A DNA stretch of 61,623 nt from Acholeplasmataceae bacterium (GTDB lineage: Bacteria > Bacillota_I > Bacilli_A > Acholeplasmatales > UBA5453), in NCBI GenBank assembly GCA_012837645.1, contig DUQU01000018.1, forward strand, positions 1 to 61,623, read 5' to 3'. Each line of letters begins with the position of its first letter. The stretch's first letter is position 1. A model generated the notes under the pieces. That model worked only from the letters and a program-made list of their open reading frames with translations. It did no database searches and was not told the origin of the DNA. Positions 1-7,401 of the stretch are shown here, one piece after another. The translations under genes were made by a program, and so were the position numbers.

Positions 1-166
1 AATATTTTTTTTTAACTTTTTTAGGTGCTTTTTCTTTTAAATTTTGATAAAAGACATCAGGACTTAGAAGACTGCTTTCCATTAAAATAAATTTAGCTAA
101 ACTAACATCAACATTATTATCTCTTAATAACTTTTCTCCACTTGATAATAACTTAAAGTATTCCAT
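1..166 (-). CDS. prmC: Release factor glutamine methyltransferase PrmC, N-terminal part (cut by window edge)
   Basis: An open frame starts with ATG at 166, one base after the prfA stop codon, and runs off the left edge after about 55 codons. The peptide begins MEYFKLLSSGEKLLRDNN and has the helical pattern of the PrmC/HemK N-terminal domain; the SAM-binding and NPPY parts lie outside the window. PrmC methylates the Gln of the GGQ motif in release factors, and prfA-prmC is the usual bacterial order, so context carries much of the call. No separate Shine-Dalgarno sequence is obvious, which suggests translational coupling to prfA. Confidence 0.7.
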   Translation of the reverse strand, partial: MEYFKLLSSGEKLLRDNNVDVSLAKFILMESSLLSPDVFYQNLKEKAPKKVKKKY

Positions 167-167
167 T

Positions 168-1232
168 TTACGAGCCTTGTTTTAGCTTTTCACTCTGAAT
201 TTCATTTAATAAAGGCTCTAAAATAAGATCTAATTTCCCTTCCATTATTTGATCTAATCTTTGAATGGTTAAATTAATACGGTGATCGGTAACCCTATTT
301 TGAGGATAATTATAAGTTCTTATTTTTTCTGCTCTAAATCCTCTTCCTACTAGTGATTGTCTTTTTTCTCCTTCTTTTTGGAGTTGTTCTTGTTTAAATT
401 TATCATAAACTCGCGTCACTAAAAGACGAAAAGCTTTATCCCTATTTTCATGTTGACTTTTACCTTCTTGACAACTAACAACAATTCCCGTCGGCAAATG
501 TGTTAATCTCACTGCAGAATGAGTAGTATTTACCGATTGACCTCCTGGTCCACTTGAGAAAAAAGTATCAAATTTAATATCGTTCCAAGCAACGTCAACT
601 TCTAGTTCTTCTGCTTCAGGCATTACTAAAACCGTCGCTGTAGATGTATGAACTCTTCCTTGAGATTCGGTTTCTGGCACTCTTTGGACCCGGTGAACTC
701 CAGCTTCATGCTTTAAAGTGGAATAAACATTATCGCCGCTAATAATAAATTCAATTGAAGTAAAACCGCCCATCGCCCCATGCATTGTATTTAAAATTTC
801 GATTTTCCATTTTTTTTCTTCAGCATACTTTGCATACATCCGATATAAATCTCCAGCAAAAATGTTAGCTTCATCGCCACCTGCCGCCCCCTTAATTTCA
901 ACAACAACGTTTTTATCATCATCGGGATCTTTCGGCAATAACAATATTTTCAATTCTTCAATAAGTGCTTCTTTTCGTTCTAATAACTCTACTTTTTCTA
1001 ATTCTGCCATTTCTTTAAGATCTTCATCGCTATCTTTTAAAAGAGAATCTAAATCTGCTACTTGCTCTATAAGTTCTTGATATTCTCGAAAACAAAAAAC
1101 AGCCTTCTCTAAACCTTTTTGTTCTTTTAACAACTCCGTCATTTTTTTGATATTGTTAATAATTTCTGGCTCAATTAAAGTCTTATTTATTTCTTGATAA
1201 CGTTTTTCCATTAATTCTAGTCTTTTAAACAT
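168..1232 (-). CDS. prfA: Peptide chain release factor 1 (RF1)
   Basis: RF1 recognises UAA and UAG stop codons in the ribosomal A site and triggers peptide release. The protein has an N-terminal coiled-coil region, the P-x-T codon-recognition motif as PET within VPETESQGRVHTS (RF1 type, not the SPF of RF2), and the catalytic GGQ in SSGPGGQSVNTTHS. Its length of 354 residues is normal. I chose the second of two adjacent ATGs because GAGG then lies 6 bases upstream; starting at 1235 would leave only 3. A weak extended -10 (TGATAAAAT) lies upstream near 1260. prmC follows immediately. Because UGA is a real stop here, an RF2 gene must exist elsewhere in the genome. Confidence 0.97.
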   Translation of the reverse strand: MFKRLELMEKRYQEINKTLIEPEIINNIKKMTELLKEQKGLEKAVFCFREYQELIEQVADLDSLLKDSDEDLKEMAELEKVELLERKEALIEELKILLLPKDPDDDKNVVVEIKGAAGGDEANIFAGDLYRMYAKYAEEKKWKIEILNTMHGAMGGFTSIEFIISGDNVYSTLKHEAGVHRVQRVPETESQGRVHTSTATVLVMPEAEELEVDVAWNDIKFDTFFSSGPGGQSVNTTHSAVRLTHLPTGIVVSCQEGKSQHENRDKAFRLLVTRVYDKFKQEQLQKEGEKRQSLVGRGFRAEKIRTYNYPQNRVTDHRINLTIQRLDQIMEGKLDLILEPLLNEIQSEKLKQGS

Positions 1233-1338
1233 CATTCACCTCTCGACCGCTCTTATTTTATCACGTCTCAGGAAAATATTCCATTAAAAATGACTATAAC
1301 TAATAAGCATAATCTTTCTTCTTATTTATACTCTATGT

Positions 1339-1364
1339 TATAATAAATTAAGTTGGAAAGGAGG
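1339..1364 (+). promoter_or_regulatory. dps -10 box and ribosome binding site
   Basis: A perfect TATAAT at 1339-1344 lies 27 bases before the dps ATG, followed by a strong AAAGGAGG at 1357-1364. No good -35 hexamer is seen at 17 bases. A 5-base inverted repeat, TTATA (1326-1330) and TATAA (1339-1343), overlaps the -10 and could be an operator, but it is short for such AT-rich DNA. Confidence 0.55.
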
Positions 1365-1371
1365 AAAAGTA

Positions 1372-1803
1372 ATGAAATTAGAAAAATTAATGAACGAACA
1401 AGTAGCAAATTTAATTGTTTTCTATGTGAAACTACATAATTATCATTGGTTCGTAAAAGGAAATCAATTTTACCGTTTACATGAATTATTAGATGACATG
1501 TATGTAGAAATTACAAACGTTTATGATGAAGTTGCAGAAAGAATGTTAATGTTAGAAATGAAACCAGTCGCAACCATCAAAGAATCTTTAGCTTTAGCGA
1601 CTATTAAAGAAGCGACAGGAAAAGAAACAACTGTAGAAATGGTTGAAAACGTTTTAAGCGATTACAGATATTTAGACGAAAGATTTAAAGCTGTTTTAGA
1701 TGCTGCTGAAGCAATAGAAGATGATGTTACAGCAGATTTAATGACCACTGTTCGCGCCGATTTCCAAAAACATATTTGGATGTTAAGAGAATGGCTTAAA
1801 TAA
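1372..1803 (+). CDS. dps: Dps family ferritin-like DNA-protection / iron-storage protein
   Basis: This is one of only two plus-strand genes in the window. The 143-residue protein is a ferritin-like four-helix bundle of Dps type. The N-terminal helix carries HNYHWFVKGNQFYRLHELLDDMY, quoted here as HNYHW followed by F-x-x-LHE-x-x-DDMY, which supplies the ferroxidase ligands His, Asp and Glu shared between subunits of the dodecamer. Dps proteins oxidise Fe(II) with hydrogen peroxide and store the iron, protecting DNA. It is slightly shorter than many Dps proteins and lacks a long basic N-terminal tail, so direct DNA binding is uncertain. It has its own promoter and ends at a hairpin shared with dnaB. 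Confidence 0.93.
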   Translation: MKLEKLMNEQVANLIVFYVKLHNYHWFVKGNQFYRLHELLDDMYVEITNVYDEVAERMLMLEMKPVATIKESLALATIKEATGKETTVEMVENVLSDYRYLDERFKAVLDAAEAIEDDVTADLMTTVRADFQKHIWMLREWLK

Positions 1804-1819
1804 AAATTAAGCATAATTA

Positions 1820-1850
1820 AAAAGTTGCCTTCAAACGGCAACTTTTTTTA
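1820..1850. terminator. Bidirectional terminator between dps and dnaB
   Basis: An inverted repeat, AAAGTTGCC and GGCAACTTT, with a 7-base loop is flanked by an A-run on the left and a T-run on the right. It can therefore end both the plus-strand dps transcript and the minus-strand dnaB transcript. Confidence 0.9.
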
Positions 1851-3167
1851 TTAATCATCATCTCTTTCTGTAACACTGTTAAATTTTGATTGACTTTTTT
1901 GAAATTTAAGTTTAAATCTTCCTGTTTGACCTTGTCTGTTTTTAGCAATACTAACTTCAATAATATCTTCTAAATCAGGAACCTCATACATAAACATCAC
2001 GATATCAGCATCTTGCTCAATCGCTCCTGATTCTCTGAGGTCAGCCAACACCGGAATTTTTTCTCCTCTTTTTTCAATATCTCTTGAAAGCTGCGATAAA
2101 GCTAAAACTGGTATCTCCAATTCGCGAGCCATCAATTTTAATCCCCTCGATATTTCAGCAACATTCTCTTGTCTGTTAACACCGGGTTTACTTTCAGTAA
2201 TCAATTGTAAATAGTCAATAATAACAAAATCTAAATTACCTTCCTGTTTTAACTTTCGACATTTAGCTCTAATATCATTAACTTTAACTGTCGCGGTATC
2301 ATCAAAATAAAGTTTATAATTGTTTAAGGCTGCCGATGCAGCATTAATATCATGCCAGTCATTGGGCGTTAATCTGCCAATTTTAATCAATCTATTATCA
2401 ACCATACTTTCAGCAGAAAGCATTCTACTAACAAGCTGTTCATTTGACATTTCTAAAGAGAAAATCGCTACTCCTGCTTTTCCATCTTTATTGTTTTTAC
2501 AAATTTGTAAAGCCAAGTTCATCGCGAAAGCACTTTTCCCAACCCCTGGTCTCGCTGCCAGAATAATTAATTCTTCATTTTGAAAACCTGATGTTAAAAA
2601 ATTCAATTTACCAAAGCCAGTATCTACTCCAGTAACATCGGTTTCAGATCTTCTTATTTCAGCTTTTTTTCTTACTTCTACTAAAATTTCTTGAATATTT
2701 AAAAATTCTCCAGCTCTTCTTCTCCTAATTAATTTTAAAATTAACTCTTCTGCATAATCAACGTAATCAATAGTTGAAATAGTAGGGTTAAAGCCATCTT
2801 GGTGAATTTTAGCTGTTACTTCAATCATCGCTCTTTTTAAGGAGTACTCTTTAACAACTTCAATATAAGCATCTAAATGTGTAATGGTGGGCGTAAAATC
2901 GACAACATGAGATAAATAATCAACACCTACTTGCTTCATCACATTTAAAGAAGCTAACTTAACTGAAACAGTAGTAAAGTCAATTTTTTGATCTTCATCA
3001 AGTAATAAAATTAGTGCTTTATAAATGTTTTTATGTTTGATATCATAAAAATCATTGAGTTCTAATTTGTCTCTGACAGTCGCCACAACTCTGGTATCTA
3101 AAAAACAAGCACCTAAAACTGATTTTTCCGCATCCAAATTATGGGGCATTATTTTTGCTTCGTTCAT
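1851..3167 (-). CDS. dnaB: Replicative DNA helicase DnaB (DnaC of Bacillus)
   Basis: This hexameric 5'-3' helicase unwinds the replication fork. The 438-residue protein has the N-terminal helical domain (PHNLDAEKSVLGACFLD) and a RecA-type ATPase domain. Walker A is AARPGVGKSAF near residues 204-214, the Walker B region is DFVIIDYLQLI near 320, and the motif KNRQGQTG lies near the C-terminus. No intein is present. The ATG lies one base after the stop of the gdpP-rplI gene, so the two are coupled, matching the B. subtilis order gdpP-rplI-dnaC. Transcription ends at the hairpin shared with dps. Confidence 0.97.
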   Translation of the reverse strand: MNEAKIMPHNLDAEKSVLGACFLDTRVVATVRDKLELNDFYDIKHKNIYKALILLLDEDQKIDFTTVSVKLASLNVMKQVGVDYLSHVVDFTPTITHLDAYIEVVKEYSLKRAMIEVTAKIHQDGFNPTISTIDYVDYAEELILKLIRRRRAGEFLNIQEILVEVRKKAEIRRSETDVTGVDTGFGKLNFLTSGFQNEELIILAARPGVGKSAFAMNLALQICKNNKDGKAGVAIFSLEMSNEQLVSRMLSAESMVDNRLIKIGRLTPNDWHDINAASAALNNYKLYFDDTATVKVNDIRAKCRKLKQEGNLDFVIIDYLQLITESKPGVNRQENVAEISRGLKLMARELEIPVLALSQLSRDIEKRGEKIPVLADLRESGAIEQDADIVMFMYEVPDLEDIIEVSIAKNRQGQTGRFKLKFQKSQSKFNSVTERDDD

Positions 3168-3168
3168 A

Positions 3169-5613
3169 TTATACCTGTTTTTCTAAAACATTAATCTCAA
3201 ATTGGGCTTTTACATCTCTCGCTAAAGTTACAGTAGCGGTATAAATGCCAATAGAATTAATTTCACTTGTTAACTCAAGTTTTTTACGATCAAATTCGAT
3301 TCCATGTTGTTCTCTAAATGCATCTGTTATTTGTTTAGTCGTCACGCTACCAAAAAGTTTTCCATCTTGACCTAAATTGATAAAAACATCGACTGTTTTA
3401 GACTCAATTTCTTTTTTCAGTTTCTTCATCAACAGCAAATGCTCTCTTTCTTGGACAATTAATAATTCCTTTTGAGCCTCTATCTTTTCAATTTCCTCTG
3501 CGGTTGCTAAAATCCCTTTATTAGCTTTTATTAAATAATTACCATAACCATTAGGGACATCAATAATTTCATCCTTTTTTCCTTTTCCTTTAATATCTTC
3601 CAATAAAATAACTTTCATAATTTCCCCACTTTCATCTAATTCTCGCATTAAAATATTTTTAAGATCACTATAAACCTGATCAATTGACTTTTCTTTTACT
3701 TGCGTCGCGGCACTGTTTAAATGTCCGCCACCACCCATCTCTTCCATAATGAGTTGAACATTAATATGGTCATAACTACGAGCACTAATTCCAATTGCAT
3801 CTTCACTAACTCGGGCTATTGTAAAAGAAGCATTAACACCTTTAATATCTAAAAGTCTTTCACTAACTTGAGCTAAGAGTGTTCGATCTCTAATAATATT
3901 ACTACGATCAATAACAACTCCAGAACCTTTAACCGGGCTAATTACTTTACTAACCAATTCATTTGTTAAAAGCATTCTCTCTTTGTCTTCTCTTAACCAT
4001 TCTTTTACTTTTGCACTAGATGCTTCATACTCTTTTAAATAACTCGCTGCACCAAAAGTGCGGGAACCTGTTCGATACGTAAAATCGTTAGTATCCACTA
4101 AAATACCACCATACATCGCCGAGGCTTCTAATGGCGTTAACTCGATGTCGCTAGCATAAAATTCCATCATTTCTGCAATCAACTCAACACTACTAGAGGC
4201 ATAAGGCTCAACATAATTAAATTGTGCTTTAAAAGATTCTTCACTTTGACGATGATGATCAATGTTAGCGACCTTACTAGCTTTTTGATATAATTCTTCA
4301 GAAGCAACAATGCTAGGTGACTGCGTATCAACAATAACTAATAAAGTTTCCGCAGATATTTTTCCTAAGGCACTCTTAATATCCACAAAAGCATTAACAA
4401 TTGGTAACTTTTCAGCTTTAAAATCTTTCACAATTTTCATAACCGTTTCATCTATTTCCGTCTCATCAACCACAACAAAAGCATCAACTTTACTAAACAA
4501 AGCCATTTTATAAATACCAATCATCGCTCCAAAGGCATCAATATCAGCATTTTTATGAGCCATAACGATAACATTCTTAGCGGCTTCGATTAACTCTTTA
4601 AAATTTTGCGATTGAATTCTAACTTGAACTCTACTACTCTTTTCAGAAGCATTGCTTTTACCTCCAAAATAGGCAATCTTTTCATGCTGAACATTAACAA
4701 CAACTTGATCGCCCCCTCTTTTTTCAGCTAGTTCAATGGCATTTTGAGCTAAAGTGCCTAATTCTTCATAATTAGTGTCATAACAACTAATCCCGATAGA
4801 GGCGCTAATTCTAATTCGGTGCTTAGTAGAAATCTCTCTAATTTTATTTAAAACATCAAATTTATCTGCAATTGCATTTTTTAACTCTTGATAAGAAAAT
4901 ATTACCATCATTCTATCTTCGGTATAAAACTTTAAATAACCTTTGTGTTCACTAACCCAATCAGTAATAACACCTAAATATTCACCTTTAATATTGCTTT
5001 TTTCATAAATGTCATAATTTTGTAAAGACTCTTCAACATTATCTAAATAAATAATTCCTAATGCTGTTAATTGGTTTTGATATTGCCGTTTAATTTTTTC
5101 TCTTTCGCTCACATCAAACATATAAATAACTTGGTTTTTATCATTATGGATTAAATCATATTCTTTCTTATCAATAGTAATTGTTAAAACCTTTTTGTCA
5201 TCATAAACAAGTTCTACTAATTCAGAACTTAAGTCGGCCAATCTTGCGTTTTCTAATTGTTTTTCTAAAAAGACAGTTTCTGCAAATTTATTATGCCAAT
5301 GAACATATAAGGTCTCCTTTTCATAGATGATTATCCCTAAAGGAAGCTCATTAAAAGCTTCATCACCAATTTTATTAACATGATAGGACAAACTACTCCA
5401 AGCCGTTAATCTTTTTTCTAAACGTCTCATTTTCAAAGTCCTTTGATAATTGATTATAAAAGAAACAACAGCGACATTTAAAGCAAACAAAAAAGCAAAC
5501 ACAAAAAAATAAGCATTAGCTCTCCCATCAATAAAGAATTTATTTAAAATCCCATACACTAGTACTAAGACAAATAATATCAATGATATTACAAAGACTA
5601 AAATTCTTTTCAT
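3169..5613 (-). CDS. gdpP/rplI: Fusion of cyclic-di-AMP phosphodiesterase GdpP and ribosomal protein L9
   Basis: One 814-residue frame joins two proteins that are normally separate neighbours. Residues 1-665 are GdpP: two N-terminal membrane segments (about 3-23 and 34-54), a PAS-like domain, a degenerate GGDEF domain ending in EKRGGDQVVV, and a DHH/DHHA1 phosphodiesterase with D357-x-D359, D429, D452-H-H454, D508 and GGGGH (627-631). GdpP degrades c-di-AMP at the membrane. Residues 666-814 are a full L9 starting MKVILLEDIKGKGKKDEI, with N domain, long helix and C domain. No stop codon separates the two parts. The L9 start is an ATG at 3616-3618 with GGGGA just upstream, so internal initiation could also make free L9. 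An extended -10 precedes the gene. Confidence 0.93.
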   Translation of the reverse strand: MKRILVFVISLILFVLVLVYGILNKFFIDGRANAYFFVFAFLFALNVAVVSFIINYQRTLKMRRLEKRLTAWSSLSYHVNKIGDEAFNELPLGIIIYEKETLYVHWHNKFAETVFLEKQLENARLADLSSELVELVYDDKKVLTITIDKKEYDLIHNDKNQVIYMFDVSEREKIKRQYQNQLTALGIIYLDNVEESLQNYDIYEKSNIKGEYLGVITDWVSEHKGYLKFYTEDRMMVIFSYQELKNAIADKFDVLNKIREISTKHRIRISASIGISCYDTNYEELGTLAQNAIELAEKRGGDQVVVNVQHEKIAYFGGKSNASEKSSRVQVRIQSQNFKELIEAAKNVIVMAHKNADIDAFGAMIGIYKMALFSKVDAFVVVDETEIDETVMKIVKDFKAEKLPIVNAFVDIKSALGKISAETLLVIVDTQSPSIVASEELYQKASKVANIDHHRQSEESFKAQFNYVEPYASSSVELIAEMMEFYASDIELTPLEASAMYGGILVDTNDFTYRTGSRTFGAASYLKEYEASSAKVKEWLREDKERMLLTNELVSKVISPVKGSGVVIDRSNIIRDRTLLAQVSERLLDIKGVNASFTIARVSEDAIGISARSYDHINVQLIMEEMGGGGHLNSAATQVKEKSIDQVYSDLKNILMRELDESGEIMKVILLEDIKGKGKKDEIIDVPNGYGNYLIKANKGILATAEEIEKIEAQKELLIVQEREHLLLMKKLKKEIESKTVDVFINLGQDGKLFGSVTTKQITDAFREQHGIEFDRKKLELTSEINSIGIYTATVTLARDVKAQFEINVLEKQV

Positions 5614-5634
5614 CTAATCACCCTACTATTAATT

Positions 5635-5643
5635 ATTATATCA
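5635..5643 (-). promoter_or_regulatory. Extended -10 promoter of the gdpP/rplI-dnaB operon
   Basis: On the minus strand the sequence TGATATAAT gives a TATAAT at 5640-5635 with an upstream TG, an extended -10. It lies about 20 bases before the start codon. The -35 region is poor. A T-rich inverted repeat around AGCTTTT lies just upstream. Confidence 0.6.
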
Positions 5644-5699
5644 CGAGAAAAAGCTTTTTAAAAACTTTTAAAAGCTAAAAAATAGCTCTTTACTTGATA

Positions 5700-5732
5700 A
5701 AAAAATGATTGTTTTTATCCAATCATTTTTAT
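5700..5732 (-). terminator. Terminator of the rpsF-ssb-rpsR operon
   Basis: Reading the minus strand past the rpsR stop, AAAAATGATTG and CAATCATTTTTTT form an 11-base stem with an 8-base loop and a T-run. This is a clear intrinsic terminator placed between rpsR and the gdpP promoter. Confidence 0.9.
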
Positions 5733-5739
5733 CTTCTTT

Positions 5740-5967
5740 TTATTCTTTTACGAAAGGAAGTAAAGCCATGTGTCTAGCTCTTTTTATCGCTACAGCCAAA
5801 CGACGTTGCCATTTAGCTGAAGTTCCCGTTACTCTTCTTGGTAAGATCTTTCCGCGATCGGAAATGAATCGTTTTAATAAATCAACATCTTTAAAATCAA
5901 TGTAAGTAACTTTATTTTGAGTGAAATAACATACTTTTCTTCTTCGTGTGAATCTTCTTTGTTGCAT
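5740..5967 (-). CDS. rpsR: 30S ribosomal protein S18
   Basis: The 75-residue basic protein carries the S18 core: an N-terminal RRRKVCYF segment, the conserved [19 protein letters not shown] stretch (cited here by its ends) and [22 protein letters not shown] near the C-terminus. S18 binds 16S rRNA on the platform of the small subunit together with S6. It is the last gene of rpsF-ssb-rpsR, 15 bases after ssb, and is followed by a strong terminator. The S6:S18 complex is the likely autoregulator of this operon through the leader upstream of rpsF. Confidence 0.97.
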   Translation of the reverse strand: MQQRRFTRRRKVCYFTQNKVTYIDFKDVDLLKRFISDRGKILPRRVTGTSAKWQRRLAVAIKRARHMALLPFVKE

Positions 5968-5982
5968 AATTAATTCCTTTCT

Positions 5983-6393
5983 TTAAAATGGTAAATCATC
6001 ATCAGATGCAACATCAATATTTTCATCATCAAAAGGATTTTCTTCTACTTCTGGCTGATATTCAGTTGATGTTTGCCCTTTAGGTTCTAAAAACTGGATG
6101 CTATCCGCTACAACTTCGGTAACGTATCGTGTTTCACCAGTTTGAGTTTGATAAGTTCTTGATTGTAGTCTGCCATCAACGCCCAATTGAGCGCCTTTTC
6201 TAACAAATTTAGCTAAATTTTCTGCTTGTTTACGCCAAACAACACAATTAATAAAATCTGCTTCTTGTTCACCTTGAGCATTTAAAAACTGCCTATTAAT
6301 CGCTATTGTAAAAGAAACTACAGCGATATTAGATTGAGTGTATCTAAGCTCAGGGTCTCTTGTTATTCTTCCTACTAATACTACTCTGTTCAT
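5983..6393 (-). CDS. ssb: Single-stranded DNA-binding protein
   Basis: The 136-residue protein starts [18 protein letters not shown] and holds one OB fold (residues 1 to about 108). It ends in the acidic tail DDDLPF, which recruits partner proteins such as helicases and repair enzymes. It coats single-stranded DNA during replication and repair as a tetramer. The linker between OB fold and tail is short. It lies between rpsF and rpsR, as in most Firmicutes, so its expression is tied to ribosomal protein output. Confidence 0.97.
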   Translation of the reverse strand: MNRVVLVGRITRDPELRYTQSNIAVVSFTIAINRQFLNAQGEQEADFINCVVWRKQAENLAKFVRKGAQLGVDGRLQSRTYQTQTGETRYVTEVVADSIQFLEPKGQTSTEYQPEVEENPFDDENIDVASDDDLPF

Positions 6394-6403
6394 TTAATTC
6401 TCC

Positions 6404-6691
6404 TTATCTTTCGTCTTTAACGACGATAAATCTTAAGACGTCTTCAATAATTCTAACAACTCGATTAAATTCGTCAATTGCTTCATTACTCGCGACGATA
6501 TTTTGCCAAACATAATAGCCTCGATTAAAATGTTCTATTTCATAAGCCAATTCTTTCAAACCAATCTCTTTATATTCAATAATTTCTGCTTTTTGGTCGA
6601 GAAGAATTTGTGTAAGTCGATCGATAATTTGTTTGATCTGCTCACTTTCTAAATTTGGCTTAATAATATACATTATTTCGTATTTTTTCAT
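6404..6691 (-). CDS. rpsF: 30S ribosomal protein S6
   Basis: The 95-residue protein begins MKKYEIMYIIKPNLESEQ and has the S6 alpha-beta fold with GLKELAYEIEHFNRGYYV in its centre. S6 pairs with S18 on the 30S platform. The C-terminus is short, with no long acidic tail. The start is supported by AAGGAGG followed by 6 bases and ATG. It opens the rpsF-ssb-rpsR operon and is preceded by a consensus-like promoter and a structured leader. Confidence 0.97.
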   Translation of the reverse strand: MKKYEIMYIIKPNLESEQIKQIIDRLTQILLDQKAEIIEYKEIGLKELAYEIEHFNRGYYVWQNIVASNEAIDEFNRVVRIIEDVLRFIVVKDER

Positions 6692-6703
6692 CTTTTTACC
6701 TCC

Positions 6704-6752
6704 TTATGGTCTTTACGGTCACTTTATGACAAGGATGATGCCATTAACCATG
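6704..6752 (-). promoter_or_regulatory. S6:S18-type autoregulatory leader of rpsF
   Basis: In the minus-strand transcript, ATGGT (6751-6747) pairs with ACCAT (6710-6706), enclosing a second hairpin (GTCA and TGAC) and the unpaired sequence ACCGTAAAG. A closing stem, an inner hairpin and a CCG in the internal loop match what is known of the S6:S18-binding motif upstream of rpsF in many bacteria. The Shine-Dalgarno sequence follows directly, so bound protein could block translation. The fold was read by eye. Confidence 0.7.
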
Positions 6753-6759
6753 CTTGCTT

Positions 6760-6788
6760 ATTATAACATATCAGAAACCTATATACAA
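6760..6788 (-). promoter_or_regulatory. Promoter of rpsF-ssb-rpsR
   Basis: On the minus strand a -35 TTGTAT (6788-6783) and a -10 TATAAT (6765-6760) are separated by exactly 17 bases. This is a strong sigma-A-type promoter for the rpsF operon. Confidence 0.85.
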
Positions 6789-6887
6789 CAATTTTTAGGT
6801 GCGCTTTAAAAAGCTAATTTTAAGACTATAATTATCAAATAATTTTTATTAAAAATAACTTTAAAGGGTTCTAATCTTGTTTTTAAT

Positions 6888-6906
6888 AATAGTTTTTTAA
6901 ACTATT
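6888..6906 (-). terminator. Possible terminator hairpin downstream of pncC
   Basis: An inverted repeat (AATAGTTT and AAACTATT) lies 9 bases beyond the pncC stop. It has no proper T-run on the minus strand, so termination here is uncertain. The remaining AT-rich sequence between here and the rpsF promoter shows no gene. Confidence 0.35.
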
Positions 6907-6915
6907 TTGAGATAA

Positions 6916-7401
6916 TTAAATTTTGCTGTTATTATAGTTTGTTAATAATTCCAATAAAAAATCATAAATAGCTACAACTGTTTTTTCAATAATTAATTCG
7001 CGAGAATAATCTCCTAATTTTAATTGAAAAAAATACTGTTTTGATAAAAAAACTATCCCAATCCAAACCTCACCGACGAAAGATCCTTTTTCTGCGGTGG
7101 GGCCAGCACTACCAGTAACACCAACTCCGATGTCTGAACGACCTAATCGTTTAGCATTAGTAGCCAACAAAAGTGCTATTTCTTTACTAACTACTCCAAA
7201 TTCAACAATTTCAGCTCTCGTTATCGAAGTAAATTTTTCTTTCATTTCATTAGAATACAAAACCAAACCTAATTGACAAACTTTTGAAGCACCAGGATGT
7301 TTAACTAATTCACTAATGAGTTTCCCCCCAGTCATCGACTCTAAAAAAGCAATTTGAAGGTTATCTTCTAATAAAAGCGCTAAAACCTCTTTCGCTTTCA
7401 T
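6916..7401 (-). CDS. pncC: Nicotinamide-nucleotide amidase PncC (stand-alone CinA C-terminal domain)
   Basis: The 161-residue protein is only the CinA C-terminal domain, without the N-terminal MoCF-like domain found in full-length CinA. The signature LESMTGGKLISEL (normally AESCTGG, here with Met for Cys) and GVGVTGSAGPT are present. This family deamidates NMN to nicotinate mononucleotide in NAD recycling. Stand-alone forms are common in small genomes. The ATG overlaps the stop of the upstream membrane-protein gene by four bases (ATGA), and GGAG lies 5 bases upstream. Confidence 0.88.
   Translation of the reverse strand: MKAKEVLALLLEDNLQIAFLESMTGGKLISELVKHPGASKVCQLGLVLYSNEMKEKFTSITRAEIVEFGVVSKEIALLLATNAKRLGRSDIGVGVTGSAGPTAEKGSFVGEVWIGIVFLSKQYFFQLKLGDYSRELIIEKTVVAIYDFLLELLTNYNNSKI

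Noticed and set aside
862-1080. Plus-strand open frame inside prfA, rich in Ser
   Set aside because: It is the antisense shadow of prfA: low-complexity Ser/Asn composition, no ribosome binding site and no family pattern. The same applies to the other antisense frames inside rpoB, rpoC, tuf, gdpP and the ribosomal genes.
5705-5905. Plus-strand frame opposite rpsR
   Set aside because: It overlaps the rpsR terminator and coding sequence on the other strand; no independent signal supports it.
6780-6915. AT-rich gap between rpsF and pncC as a possible small RNA or replication origin
   Set aside because: No DnaA-box cluster, no open frame with a ribosome binding site, and only a weak inverted repeat and the rpsF promoter.
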